Below are positions 6,854 to 15,386 of a DNA stretch of 38,546 bases, one piece after another. How positions within the stretch are numbered: the first letter of the stretch is position 1; each line of letters starts with the position of its first letter. The DNA is from Deltaproteobacteria bacterium (GTDB lineage Bacteria; Myxococcota; Myxococcia; Myxococcales; 40CM-4-68-19): the NCBI GenBank assembly GCA_025358085.1, contig JANYKT010000145.1:1-38546 (forward strand). Direction: 5' to 3'. The position numbers were made by a program, and so were the translations under genes. Under the pieces are notes generated by a model. It was given only the letters and a program-made list of their open reading frames with translations. It had not been told where the DNA came from and made no database searches.

Positions 6854-7599
6854 CAGCCGCGGTGGATCTTGGACAGTGAACTCTGCGCCACCGGCGTCAG
6901 TACGATTTCAGAGATGTTGACGTGAGCGGGGCGCGTGGCCACCCAGACGATGGCGTCAGCCACGTCGGCGGCCACCAGCGGCTGAAAGCCCTCGTACACC
7001 TTCTTCGCCTTGCCCTCGTCGCCCAGCCGCACCACCGAGAATTCGGTCTCGACCAGGCCCGGATCGATCTCGCTCACGCGCACGTTCGCCCCCGAGAGTT
7101 CGAGCCGCATGATCTGCGTGATGGCGCGGACCGCATGCTTGGCGGCGCAATAGATGACGCCGCCCTCATAGACGCCATGCGCCGCATAGGAACCGAGATT
7201 GATGACGTGTCCATTCCTGGCCGCGATCATGCCGGGCAAGAGGGCGCGCGTGACCCGCACCAGCCCGGTCACATTGAGATCCAGCATGCCAGTCAGGTCC
7301 TCGTCGCGCAGCTTGTCGATTGAATTGCGGCCGAAGGCGGCTCCGGCATTGTTGATCAAGATGGACGGCGTGCCCGCCGCGGTACAGAAGGCTTCGATGG
7401 ATGCTTTATCAGTCACGTCGAGTGCGTGCGCCACGGCTCTGGGCGCGCCCAGCCTTTCGCACTCCTGCGCGACAGCCGCGAGCCGGCTCTCCCGGCGCGC
7501 GCCGAGGAAGAGAGGGCGGCCGAGCTTCGCGAAGGCGCGGGCACAGGCCTCGCCGATACCGCTGGAGGCTCCGGTGATGACGACGAGTTCATTGCTCAT
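6853..7599 (-). CDS. Short-chain dehydrogenase/reductase, YdfG-like
   Basis: This encodes 248 residues from an ATG at 7599. All classical SDR signatures are present: TGASSGIG (cofactor loop, residues 10-17), an ARRE segment after strand 2 typical of NADP preference, INNAG, a Ser in NLGSYAA, and the catalytic pair Tyr150/Lys154 in YCAAK followed by DPGLVETEF. The closest general type is the NADP-dependent 3-hydroxy acid / serine dehydrogenase group, but the substrate is unknown. The start overlaps the stop of the upstream Gfo/Idh/MocA gene as ATGA, so these are translated from one message. Confidence 0.88.
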   Translation of the reverse strand: MSNELVVITGASSGIGEACARAFAKLGRPLFLGARRESRLAAVAQECERLGAPRAVAHALDVTDKASIEAFCTAAGTPSILINNAGAAFGRNSIDKLRDEDLTGMLDLNVTGLVRVTRALLPGMIAARNGHVINLGSYAAHGVYEGGVIYCAAKHAVRAITQIMRLELSGANVRVSEIDPGLVETEFSVVRLGDEGKAKKVYEGFQPLVAADVADAIVWVATRPAHVNISEIVLTPVAQSSLSKIHRG

Positions 7600-8618
7600 A
7601 GCGTGGTCACATCCAGTGGCAGGGGAAGCTCGCGGCAGGCTTCAGCATTGGACCGATAGGCGGTTTCAATGATTTGAATGCAGGCCACCGCCTCGCGAAG
7701 CTCGCGATTGACGAAGTCACCCGAGGCAATGGCGGTCTTGAACTGGTCAAAGAGCGAGTTGAACCACTTGGTATGCGAGGCGTCCATCCAGTCGCTTTCA
7801 ATCAATCCTTTTTCGGACTGACCGTCGCTGGTGATTTCCCAGTTGTCGTCGTCGATGACCAGCGCGCCCCGGGTTCCCTGCAGCGAATAGATCACCTTGC
7901 GGACGCCCGCAGTCCAGGTGAGGAAGGCGTGCGCGTAGCCATTCGGGAAGGTCAGTACGCAATTGAGATTGTCTTCGGTATCCCATTGCTGGTCGAGCGT
8001 CAGGGCCTTCGCGGTCACCTGGGTGGGCAGCGTGCCCAGCCAGGCAAAGGTCAGATAGAAGCTGTGCGATCCGTGGTCCATGGCGATGCCGCCGCCGGAA
8101 GTCTTCTTGTCGCGCCGCCAGTCGGTGCGCCATTCCGGAACGCCCTTCGCGTGCGTGGTCCGGAAGGTGTTGAGTGTGACCGCGCGGACCGTGCCAATCC
8201 GGCCTGAGGCAATGGTCTCGAGCGCGAACTTCACCACCGGAGCATGTTTGTAATTGTGCGCGGGAAAGACCACGCGCCGAACCTTGCGCGCGGCATCGAC
8301 CAATGATCTTGCCTCGGCCAAGGTGGTCGTCAGCGGCTTCTCGCAGAGGACGTGCGCGCCCTTCGCCAGCGCCGCCAGCGCAATTTCGGCGTGGTGCACG
8401 GGCGGTGTCGATATATCGACGAAGTCGAGCTGCTCCTTCTCGAGCAGCTCCTGGTACGTTGAATACAAACGCGCGCGGGGCAAGGCCTTGCGGGCCGCCT
8501 CCAGCCGCGCTGGGCAAAGATCGGCGACCGCCGCGATCTCGACGTCTTCGCGCCGCTGGTACGCGGGCAGGTGCCCCTTGCCGGAGATGAATCCAAAACC
8601 GACGATCGCGCCCTTCAT
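7596..8618 (-). CDS. Gfo/Idh/MocA-family NAD(P)-dependent oxidoreductase
   Basis: The ATG at 8618 (340 residues) is preceded by GGGAGG with an 8-base spacer, which favours it over upstream in-frame codons. The N-terminal Rossmann domain starts KGAIVGFGFISGKGHLPAY, followed by DFVDISTPPVHH and the CEKPL motif (Lys-Pro dipeptide of the family). The C-terminal half has the GGGIAMDHGSHS segment, with His residues in the usual active-site region. Such enzymes oxidise or reduce sugars, inositols and related cyclic polyols. First gene of an operon with the two SDR genes downstream. Confidence 0.88.
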   Translation of the reverse strand: MKGAIVGFGFISGKGHLPAYQRREDVEIAAVADLCPARLEAARKALPRARLYSTYQELLEKEQLDFVDISTPPVHHAEIALAALAKGAHVLCEKPLTTTLAEARSLVDAARKVRRVVFPAHNYKHAPVVKFALETIASGRIGTVRAVTLNTFRTTHAKGVPEWRTDWRRDKKTSGGGIAMDHGSHSFYLTFAWLGTLPTQVTAKALTLDQQWDTEDNLNCVLTFPNGYAHAFLTWTAGVRKVIYSLQGTRGALVIDDDNWEITSDGQSEKGLIESDWMDASHTKWFNSLFDQFKTAIASGDFVNRELREAVACIQIIETAYRSNAEACRELPLPLDVTTL

Positions 8619-8671
8619 TGGTGCAGCCTCCCAAGCCTTGCGCGGCGTGTAGCAGCAAGCGACCGGAGCTT

Positions 8672-8702
8672 CAAGGTCACGGCGTTCGCGACCGTGAACT
8701 TG
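8672..8702. promoter_or_regulatory. 31-base near-perfect inverted repeat in a divergent promoter region
   Basis: CAAGGTCACGG at 8672-8682 and CCGTGAACTTG at 8692-8702 are complementary at 10 of 11 positions around a 9-base spacer. The site lies between the Gfo/Idh/MocA gene (start 8618, minus) and the DoxX gene (start 8738, plus). Arm length and spacing suit a dimeric repressor or activator acting on both genes. No regulator gene is adjacent. Confidence 0.55.
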
Positions 8703-8737
8703 CGCTCGGCCACGGAGGCAGCTAGTCAACCGTACGT

Positions 8738-9205
8738 ATGATCTCCCGCGGCTTCTTTGCCTTCCTTGCATTCCTGCGCATCGCCGCGGGCGCCTCGCTC
8801 ATCCTCACCGGGCTGCACAAGCTCGCGTGGTTCACCGACCCATCGAAGCTCGAGACGCAGCTTTCTGGTTATGCCGCGCACCCGGCCAATGTACTGGTGG
8901 CGAAGTATCTCGCCTTCGTCACGCCGCACCACCACCTCTTCGCGCGCATGGTGGTGCTGGGCGAGATCGGGCTGGGGGCGATGCTGGTGGTGGGATTCCT
9001 GACGCCGCTGGCAGCGCTGCTGGCCTTCCTGATGGTGCTCAATTTCGTCTTTGCCAGCGGTCAGATGTTTTCGCTGCCGTTCTTTACGGGCGTAAGCGGG
9101 CTGGTATATCTGCTGGTCTTTCCGGTGCTCTTCTTCAGCCGCGCCGGAACCCTCCTCGGCATTGATGGCTTGATGTCGGGAGCAAGCGGGAAGCGCGCGG
9201 GCTGA
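8738..9205 (+). CDS. DoxX-family integral membrane protein
   Basis: This encodes 155 residues from an ATG at 8738. Four hydrophobic segments (about residues 8-26, 66-86, 88-110 and 115-135) and the family-type features FLRIAAGASLILTGLHKL and LGEIGLGAMLVVGFLTPLAALLA identify a DoxX/SURF4-type protein. Family members are inner-membrane proteins linked in places to thiosulphate or redox stress functions; the role of this one is unknown. It is divergent from the oxidoreductase operon across a shared promoter region with an inverted repeat. Confidence 0.85.
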   Translation: MISRGFFAFLAFLRIAAGASLILTGLHKLAWFTDPSKLETQLSGYAAHPANVLVAKYLAFVTPHHHLFARMVVLGEIGLGAMLVVGFLTPLAALLAFLMVLNFVFASGQMFSLPFFTGVSGLVYLLVFPVLFFSRAGTLLGIDGLMSGASGKRAG

Positions 9206-9284
9206 CGCCGCTCTGGCCGCTGCAGTGGCCCATCACGGGACTTGCAGGTCCATCGCCCGTGCGCGACGACCACCCGGAGATTCA

Positions 9285-9950
9285 ATGGGCAAGACAAACA
9301 ATTTTGTCGTCAGCCTGCTTGTCTTCCAGCTCTTGAGTGCGTGTTCGACTACGCTTGTCGCGCAGCGTCCGCTCGCGGCGGCAGCGGAGGACGCACCCCC
9401 TCTCGGGGAGCGCTGCTGGGCGACAGACGACTGCAGTCATGGCAAGTGCGAGGATGGTTATTGCGTGGATGAGCGCTCGAGACCACCGACTTTCCTCGAC
9501 CGGATCGGCGGCGTGCTGGAGGGAAAGTCGGCGACCGTGCTGCTGGCGGGAGACGAGCCCGTCAAGATAAGCGCGAAAGAACTCAAGATCGGTGTCGACC
9601 GGACGCAGTGGCTGGAATTGGGACAATCAACGAATGCCTATGTCTCGAAGACCGTCCCGACCGAGGCGCTGCGGCAAATTTCGGTGGTCGATCGAGGGCG
9701 TGGCGCTGTCGAAGGGCTCGGACTGGGTACCCTGGCTGGGCTGGCCACCGGGGCTTTGGTCGGAGCGAACGTCGGGAGTTCCGCAACACAGTGCGGTCCT
9801 GGCGAGCGCCAGTCCACGGATCCGCCGCCCGGCACGTCAACTGCGGTCTGTTTCAGCATGCTCGGTGCCATCGGCGGCGTCATTCTCGGAGCGCCTGTTG
9901 GATTACTGCTCGGCGCACTGATTGGTCACCGGACAACGATTCAGTTCTAA
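9285..9950 (+). CDS. Lipoprotein with Cys-rich head and glycine-zipper-like tail
   Basis: The ATG at 9285 follows GGAGA with a short spacer, giving 221 residues. The signal ends LLSAC (lipobox). A compact motif C-x(4)-D-x-C-x(3)-K-C-x(3)-Y-C follows at about residues 42-59, resembling the Cys-rich pattern of the lipoprotein at 5721-6074. The middle section is a small beta domain. The C-terminal third is Gly/Ala-rich (GLGTLAGLATGALVGANVG and GAIGGVILGAPVGLLLGALIG), like glycine-zipper membrane segments. Likely envelope-associated, function unknown. Confidence 0.7.
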   Translation: MGKTNNFVVSLLVFQLLSACSTTLVAQRPLAAAAEDAPPLGERCWATDDCSHGKCEDGYCVDERSRPPTFLDRIGGVLEGKSATVLLAGDEPVKISAKELKIGVDRTQWLELGQSTNAYVSKTVPTEALRQISVVDRGRGAVEGLGLGTLAGLATGALVGANVGSSATQCGPGERQSTDPPPGTSTAVCFSMLGAIGGVILGAPVGLLLGALIGHRTTIQF

Positions 9951-9975
9951 TCGTGGCGGTCCCGGCAAGAGCTGC

Positions 9976-10812
9976 CTAGTTGCCGGCAGTGCGCTGCGCC
10001 TTGATATGCGCGACGACGGAAGACCAGGCGGCCTCGCTCGGGTGCACGACCGGATCTCCGTGCTTCATGCCGGGAATGATCGCGAGCTCCGCGCCCGGAT
10101 GCGCGGCCGCGATGCGCTCGGCATAGGCGACCGGAAAGAGCTCGTCGCGCTCGCCGTGCTCGACCAGCAAAGGAGCCTTCAACCGCGCGGCCCCCGCGAC
10201 GTTGTCAAGCACGTTCGGGAGCAGCGGCGCCAGCAGTCGCGGGACGCGGTGGAACAGCACCGCCGCGTCCCGCGCCGAGGTAAATGCACCCGAGGTCGCG
10301 ACGCAGTCGGGCGCGGGGACAAGCTCGCTCGCGACATCGAGCAGTACCCCCGACCCGAGCGACAAGCCATAAGCGCAGGCGCGCGTCGCCGCCGGGAGCC
10401 GCGCCCGGAATGCGCGCCAGGCGGCGAAGCCGTCCTCGCGAAAGTGCGCGAGCGTGGGCTCTCCCGTCGAGGATCCGAAGCCCGAGTAATCAAAGACCAT
10501 GGCAGTAACGCCGTCGTCGTGGAGCAGCTTGAGCGCCTCGACCCAGGAGGAGATGGCCTCGCTGTTGCCGTGAAAGATCAGCACAGCCGGGGCAGTGGCG
10601 CTCGCCGCCGGGACGTAGAAGGCGCGCAGCGTGCGGTCGCCGCTGGAGATGCGCAGCTCCTCAAAGGTGAGGCCGCGGGTGGCCGGCGTGCGGCTGCCGG
10701 GGCCGTGAATCTTGATCATGCCGCGCTCGATGCGCGACACGAGGTAAGGCCGCGAGGCAAATCCAAGACCGGCACTGAGCATGAGCGCCAGAACGAGCAG
10801 AACACGTTTCAC
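9976..10812 (-). CDS. Alpha/beta hydrolase with N-terminal signal or anchor
   Basis: A GTG at 10812 gives 278 residues starting with a signal-like stretch (MKRVLLVLALMLSAGLG). The hydrolase fold is shown by LIFHGNSEAISSW (oxyanion region), VFDYSGFGSSTGEP, the nucleophile elbow GLSLG, an acid in HGERDELFP and the terminal His in PGMKHGD. This resembles the ABHD13/YqkD-type group of serine hydrolases; the substrate is not predictable. Upstream in-frame codons run into the end of the cyclase gene and lack any ribosome site. It follows the cyclase gene by 58 bases on the same strand. Confidence 0.82.
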   Translation of the reverse strand: MKRVLLVLALMLSAGLGFASRPYLVSRIERGMIKIHGPGSRTPATRGLTFEELRISSGDRTLRAFYVPAASATAPAVLIFHGNSEAISSWVEALKLLHDDGVTAMVFDYSGFGSSTGEPTLAHFREDGFAAWRAFRARLPAATRACAYGLSLGSGVLLDVASELVPAPDCVATSGAFTSARDAAVLFHRVPRLLAPLLPNVLDNVAGAARLKAPLLVEHGERDELFPVAYAERIAAAHPGAELAIIPGMKHGDPVVHPSEAAWSSVVAHIKAQRTAGN

Positions 10813-10870
10813 GCGCAACAGGATAACAGGGTCTTCATCGCTGCAATCGCGACGGCGAATTCGGTCGCAA

Positions 10871-12760
10871 TTAGCGCGCTGCCTGGAGCGAGCGCGACAG
10901 CCGGCGCAGGGCGTCTGCGGCCTCGCGAGCGCCGCACATCTTTGACGCCGCGGCGACCTGCAGGATCTGTCGCCCGGACGGGTCGCGCACCATCGCAAGG
11001 CGCTGCACCGCCTGTTTGCGCAACTCGCAAGGCGTTGCCGGGTAGGCCAGATCCGCGCGCGCCACCTCGAGCCGGTCCAGGTCGGTGACGGCGCCCGCAA
11101 GCTCGAGCACCTGCATCGCGTCGCGACGGGTTTGCGCGCGCGCAGACCCGAGCAGAGAGCGGACCTCGGGTGCGGCGCTGCGCCCGACCTTCTCACCAAG
11201 GAGCTTCACCAGGGCAGGGCGAAAACTGCGCGGAAAGCTCTCGTCATCGAGGTCGTCGGCGAGCGCGCGCAAGGCGCCGTGGTCGCGGGAGCCCGCCTCG
11301 ACTGCAAGCGCAAAGTCCGAAAAAGCGAGTCCAAGATTGCCCAGCGCCTGGTACGCCTTTCCTCGCACCAGCGCGACGGCAGGCGTGCGCGCGTCCGGGA
11401 CGTCGGCCAGCTTGTCCAGCTCGGTCAGAGCAGCGAGCGGCTGGCGCTCGATGAGCAGCTCTTCAGCGCGATCAAGCGGGGTGCGGGTATGCGATCGCTC
11501 TCCGGCCGCGGCGCCTGCGAGCACCAGCAAAACGGCCGCCCAGGCCGCGCGGCGCCACAGGAAGCGCGTGCCGCGAGCTGCGGCCTGGCGCAAGACCAGC
11601 GTGCGCGAGGGATCCGGGAGTTGCCCAAGCCGGCCCAACGCGCGGCCGCCATACGGCGCCGTGGCCCCCGCGCTGCGGACCGCGCGACGCAGGCGGATGC
11701 CGCGGCCCGAGGGCAAAAGACGCTCGCCCAGCGCCTCGGTCGGCGCCTCGCTTTTATTCATCGAGAGGTAGACGGCGTCGGTGAGCACCACGTCGCCCGC
11801 GTCGGCTGCCGCGCCCGCTTCGGTCGCAAGCTGCACCGGCTCGCCGGTCACGTCACCTCGAGCGAGCCGCACCTCGCCCTGGCTCAGCGAGATGCGCACC
11901 TCGATGGCCTCAGCGCGACCCGCGCCCGCGTTGAACCCGGCGAAGCGGTCCTGGATGGCCATCGCGCACAGCACCGCGTCGGTGGGGGACTCGAAAGCGG
12001 CGAGGAGCGCGTCGCCGATCGATTTCACCTTCTTTCCACCGAACCCGCGCACGACCGGCAGCAGGAGCGCGTCGTGCAGCGCCAGCATCCGCGCGTTCTC
12101 CGCGCGCGTCTGCACGCTGGTGCGCGCGGTGAAGCCTTTCATGTCTGAAAGCAACAGCACCAGATTGCGAGCCGCCTGCAGCGGAGGTGCTGCCGTGGCG
12201 CCTTGCAGAAGAAACAGCCTGACTGGCTCGGGCACCCCGCGCAGGACCCGCGGTCCCAGTTCGATCGCCTGCACGCCGGCGCGGTTCATCGACAGCCACA
12301 ATGCCTCGGTGAAGAGCACCTCGCCCGCGGAGCCCAAAGCCTCCACGCGCGCGGCCACGTTGACCGCGTCGCCGAAGACGTCGCCGCGCTCGAGTCTCAC
12401 CTCGCCAAGATTGATGCCCGCGCGGATCTGCAGCCGCTCGGACTCCGGCGCCCGCGCATTGAAGTCCTTGATCGCGCGCTGCAGAGCCGCGGCGCAGAGG
12501 AGCGCCCGCGTGGGCAATTCAAAGGAGACCAGAAAGGTCCCGCCGATGACCTTGATGCGCCGCCCGCCGTGCTGCTTGAAGACGGGTTCGAGCAGCCTTT
12601 CGTGGACCCCCAGCATGTGCTGCGTCTGTTCGAAAGTCTGGCGGCCGATGCGCTCGGGGTAGCCGACGATCGAGGTGAAGACGATGGCGAGGTTGCGCGA
12701 CCGCATGAAGGGGAAGTGTTGCGCACGCGTGGCCTCACTGGCACCCACGGCCTCGCGCAA
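10871..12760 (-). CDS. Double class III nucleotidyl cyclase domain protein with membrane segment and helical-repeat tail
   Basis: About 629 residues from a TTG at 12760 (a CTG a few codons upstream sits 5 bases after GGAG and is an alternative; the first ATG at 12706 lacks a ribosome site). Two class III cyclase homology domains occur at about 21-186 and 197-345. Domain 1 lacks both metal aspartates (Ser30, Gly74) but keeps Asn134 and Arg138. Domain 2 keeps Asp206, Lys246 and Asp250 but has Gln310 and Glu314 in place of Asn and Arg. The two domains could thus form one complementary active site. A transmembrane segment follows near 395-415, then a TPR-like and HEAT-like helical region to the end. 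Product (cAMP or cGMP) cannot be told. Confidence 0.85.
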   Translation of the reverse strand: MREAVGASEATRAQHFPFMRSRNLAIVFTSIVGYPERIGRQTFEQTQHMLGVHERLLEPVFKQHGGRRIKVIGGTFLVSFELPTRALLCAAALQRAIKDFNARAPESERLQIRAGINLGEVRLERGDVFGDAVNVAARVEALGSAGEVLFTEALWLSMNRAGVQAIELGPRVLRGVPEPVRLFLLQGATAAPPLQAARNLVLLLSDMKGFTARTSVQTRAENARMLALHDALLLPVVRGFGGKKVKSIGDALLAAFESPTDAVLCAMAIQDRFAGFNAGAGRAEAIEVRISLSQGEVRLARGDVTGEPVQLATEAGAAADAGDVVLTDAVYLSMNKSEAPTEALGERLLPSGRGIRLRRAVRSAGATAPYGGRALGRLGQLPDPSRTLVLRQAAARGTRFLWRRAAWAAVLLVLAGAAAGERSHTRTPLDRAEELLIERQPLAALTELDKLADVPDARTPAVALVRGKAYQALGNLGLAFSDFALAVEAGSRDHGALRALADDLDDESFPRSFRPALVKLLGEKVGRSAAPEVRSLLGSARAQTRRDAMQVLELAGAVTDLDRLEVARADLAYPATPCELRKQAVQRLAMVRDPSGRQILQVAAASKMCGAREAADALRRLSRSLQAAR

Positions 12761-12780
12761 AGTGTTCAGCAGAAGCTCTC

Positions 12781-14349
12781 CTAAGTCAGCCGCTTCACCG
12801 GCGCGGTCGGCATCCAGGTCCAGTCGGGGTGCCGGCCTTGCGCGTAGGTCAAATTCCAGTCGCTCTTGAACAGGGCGATGGAGTTACCGTCCCTGTCTAC
12901 CACGCAAAGCGCGTCGGTCTCCAACTCGAACGCGGCGGGGTCGAAGCCCGGCCCCGCGACCCAGCGCGCCACCGCGTACGGCAGCCGGTCGAGAATGATC
13001 TGCGCGCCGTACTCATGCTCGAGCCGGTACTGCAGTACCTCGAGCTGAAGCGCGCCCACCGCGCCCAGGATGGGATCCTTCATGCCCTGGCCGCGCTGCT
13101 GGAAGATCTGGATGGCGCCCTCTTCCGAGAGCTGTTGCAGCCCCTTCTCCAGCTGCTTGCGCTTCATCGCGTCCTTCGCGCGCAGGCGAGCGAAGATCTC
13201 CGGCGAGAAGCGCGGCAGCTCGGCGTACTCGAACGGCTCGCCCTCGCAGAGCGTGTCGCCGATGCGCAGCGTGCCGGTATCGAAGAGGCCGATCACGTCG
13301 CCCGGCCAGGCCTCTTCGATGACGTGACGCTCGGCGCCGAAGAGCTGATGCGGCATGGACAGGCGGATGGGCTTTTCGTCGGCACGCGCCATCCGCGCGT
13401 CCATCCCGCGGGCGAAGCGCCCCGAGCAGACGCGCAGGAACGCCAGCCGGTCCCGGTGCATCGGGTCCATGTTCGCCTGGATCTTGAAGACGAACCCGGA
13501 GAACTTTTCGTCGATGGGCGGAACTCGTTCGCCATCTGTCCTGGTCCGCGGTCCCGGCGGCGGCGCGAGACGAACGAAGGCGTCGAGGAACTCGTCGATA
13601 CCGACCTCTGTCCAGGCGCTGCCGAAGAATGCGGGCGACAGCTCGCCGCGCAGGATTCGTTGGTGGTCGAAGGGATCGCCAGCGTGCTCCAGCAGCTCCA
13701 GCTCTTCTCGCAGATTCGCCGGCAGGTCCTGCGGCGTGGGCCGCCGCGTGGCGTCAGGTCCGAGGTCGTCAAACAGCCGCGCTACGCCCTTGAAGTCGCG
13801 CCCTTGCCCGATGGGCCAGGTGATGGGACAGGTGCGGATGCCGAGCACCTCTTCGACTTCGGTGAGCAGATCGAGCGGCTCGCGGCCCACGCGATCCATC
13901 TTGTTGACGAAGGTGAAGATGGGAATGCCGCGCTGGCGGCAGACGGCGAACAGCTTGCGGGTCTGGGTCTCGACGCCCTTGCCGGCGTCGATGAGCATCA
14001 CCGCCGCGTCGGCCGCGGCGAGCGTGCGGTAGGTGTCCTCGGAAAAGTCCTGGTGGCCCGGGGTATCGAGCAGGTTGATGCGATGCCCCGCGTGCTCGAA
14101 TTGCAGCACGCTCGAGGTGATCGAGATGCCGCGCTGCCGCTCCAGCTCCATCCAGTCGGAGGTGACGTGCCGCGCCTGACCGCGCGCCTTCACCGTCCCG
14201 GCCAGGTGGATGGCGCCGCCGTGGAGCAGCAGCTTCTCGGTCAGGGTTGTCTTGCCGGCGTCGGGGTGCGAGATGATCGCGAAGGTGCGCCGCCGCTGGG
14301 TCTCGAAGACAAGCTTTTGCTCTGCCGCGTTGTCCACGCGCGCGCTCAT
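12781..14349 (-). CDS. prfC: Peptide chain release factor 3
   Basis: This encodes 522 residues, the normal RF3 length. It is a translational GTPase that recycles RF1/RF2 from the ribosome after termination. Motifs: P-loop HPDAGKTT, switch I RGISITSS, DTPGHQDF (G3), NKMD (G4), then the beta-barrel domain 2 (FSGFVFKIQANMDPMHRDR) and domain 3 (GAVGALQLEVLQYRLEHEYG) characteristic of RF3 rather than EF-G. The start is ATG at 14349. The cyclase gene follows after about 20 bases on the same strand and may be co-transcribed. Confidence 0.95.
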   Translation of the reverse strand: MSARVDNAAEQKLVFETQRRRTFAIISHPDAGKTTLTEKLLLHGGAIHLAGTVKARGQARHVTSDWMELERQRGISITSSVLQFEHAGHRINLLDTPGHQDFSEDTYRTLAAADAAVMLIDAGKGVETQTRKLFAVCRQRGIPIFTFVNKMDRVGREPLDLLTEVEEVLGIRTCPITWPIGQGRDFKGVARLFDDLGPDATRRPTPQDLPANLREELELLEHAGDPFDHQRILRGELSPAFFGSAWTEVGIDEFLDAFVRLAPPPGPRTRTDGERVPPIDEKFSGFVFKIQANMDPMHRDRLAFLRVCSGRFARGMDARMARADEKPIRLSMPHQLFGAERHVIEEAWPGDVIGLFDTGTLRIGDTLCEGEPFEYAELPRFSPEIFARLRAKDAMKRKQLEKGLQQLSEEGAIQIFQQRGQGMKDPILGAVGALQLEVLQYRLEHEYGAQIILDRLPYAVARWVAGPGFDPAAFELETDALCVVDRDGNSIALFKSDWNLTYAQGRHPDWTWMPTAPVKRLT

Positions 14350-14401
14350 ACCATGAGGGCGCCGTCCGGCGCTGACTGCGAGCGATTCAAATGCGATAGA
14401 A

Positions 14402-14431
14402 AGCCCGGACAGCTGATTTGCCGGCCGGGCT
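14402..14431 (-). terminator. Candidate terminator downstream of tRNA-Ala
   Basis: AGCCCGG at 14402-14408 and CCGGGCT at 14425-14431 form a perfect 7-bp stem around a 16-base loop. On the minus strand, the direction of the tRNA, the stem is followed by TTTCTATC. The T run is short and the loop long, so support is modest. Confidence 0.4.
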
Positions 14432-14453
14432 GGCTGGCGTCGATATTTCTAGT

Positions 14454-14529
<76 letters not shown>

Positions 14530-14553
14530 TGAGCTTTTTGGCGACGGGCGGCG

Positions 14554-14582
14554 CTTCTATCCAAGCCTCCTTGCGAAGTCAA
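14554..14582 (-). promoter_or_regulatory. Sigma70-type promoter for the tRNA-Ala gene
   Basis: On the minus strand TTGACT (14582-14577) is followed after exactly 17 bases by TAGAAG (14559-14554), a 4/6 match to the -10 box. The region just after it is GC-rich (CGCCGCCCG), like the discriminators of stringently controlled stable-RNA promoters. The tRNA 5' end lies 25 bases downstream of the -10 box. Confidence 0.65.
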
Positions 14583-14606
14583 GACGCTTGGGCCATAGGG
14601 GCGCGA

Positions 14607-15128
14607 ATGGGAATCCTGATCGTCGCGGTCCTCGCCACAGCGCTCGGCTTCATCCTCATCATCCTCATCGGCAAGGGCCAGCCGGTCTCGCCCGCGTCGC
14701 CCGAAAATCTGCTCCGCGAGACGGTCACCGATCTCTCGTGGGTCCGCCAATTCGGTATCGAAGGTTTCCAGCGGCTGCTGCTCACGCTCTTTACTGAAAT
14801 GGGCTTCCAACCTGAGCGCAGTGAGCGCGGCAGAACCACCGTCGATCTCTATGCCAGCGATCCCACGCCCATCCGCGGCGGGCGGCTCTACGTGCACGGC
14901 CTCTTCGGCGCGCCCGGCGTGCCGGTCGAGGCGGACGAGGTACGGAACTTGATCGAGACCGCGCGCGCCGAGTTCATCGGCAAGGGCGTGCTGGTGACGC
15001 TGGGCCGCTTCACCAGCGACGCGCGCGACACGGCCAAGGGCAACCCCATCGATCTGCTCGACGGCGACGACCTGGGCAAGCTGATGAAGAAGCATCTGCC
15101 CCAGGCGTTCGCGACCCGGAAGATCTAG
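14607..15128 (+). CDS. Membrane-anchored Mrr-like (restriction endonuclease fold) protein with degenerate active site
   Basis: From the ATG at 14607 the product has 173 residues. An N-terminal transmembrane helix (residues 2-22) precedes a domain whose pattern follows Mrr_cat: a GFQ-type helix end, VDLYASD, RLYVHG, VEADEVRNL, KGVLVTLGRFTSDARD and PIDLLDGDDLGKLMKKH. The acidic residue in VDLYA is kept, but the Q-x-K that normally follows on the next strand reads VHG, so the catalytic Lys is missing. It is likely a non-nuclease member. The longer frame reaching back to 14418 runs through the tRNA and is not used. Confidence 0.7.
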   Translation: MGILIVAVLATALGFILIILIGKGQPVSPASPENLLRETVTDLSWVRQFGIEGFQRLLLTLFTEMGFQPERSERGRTTVDLYASDPTPIRGGRLYVHGLFGAPGVPVEADEVRNLIETARAEFIGKGVLVTLGRFTSDARDTAKGNPIDLLDGDDLGKLMKKHLPQAFATRKI

Positions 15129-15162
15129 CGCCGGGGCGCTGCGCGAAAAAGCTCGGCCCCGC

Positions 15163-15339
15163 TCAGTCCTGCATGCGGCGCAGGATCTGATCTTTGCGGC
15201 CCTCGCGGATGAGACGGTCGTTCTTCCGCGCTTCGTCGAAGCTCAGGTAGGTGAAGTATCCGACCAGCAGCAGCATGAAGACGATGGGGATGTTGTCCGG
15301 GACGGACACGATCGCCCAGAAATTTGCGATGGGACCCAT
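15163..15339 (-). CDS. Small single-pass membrane protein, divergent from the cytochrome operon
   Basis: The ATG at 15339 gives 58 residues: a hydrophobic helix at about 14-32 (PIVFMLLLVGYFTYL) and a charged C-terminal tail rich in Arg, Lys and Asp (RLIREGRKDQILRRMQD). The longer frame reaching upstream is Arg/Thr-rich and rejected. Its position, back to back with the Rieske gene, suggests a link to the respiratory complex, but this is inference only. Confidence 0.6.
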   Translation of the reverse strand: MGPIANFWAIVSVPDNIPIVFMLLLVGYFTYLSFDEARKNDRLIREGRKDQILRRMQD

Positions 15340-15386
15340 GGGTCGCGACCTGTACCGCTGCGCTCCGTGCACGTCAAACGCCGCTC

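Noticed and set aside
10813-11199. N-terminal extension of the hydrolase frame back to 11199
   Set aside because: It lies within the cyclase coding region in another frame and is Arg-rich; the GTG at 10812 starts a good signal peptide.
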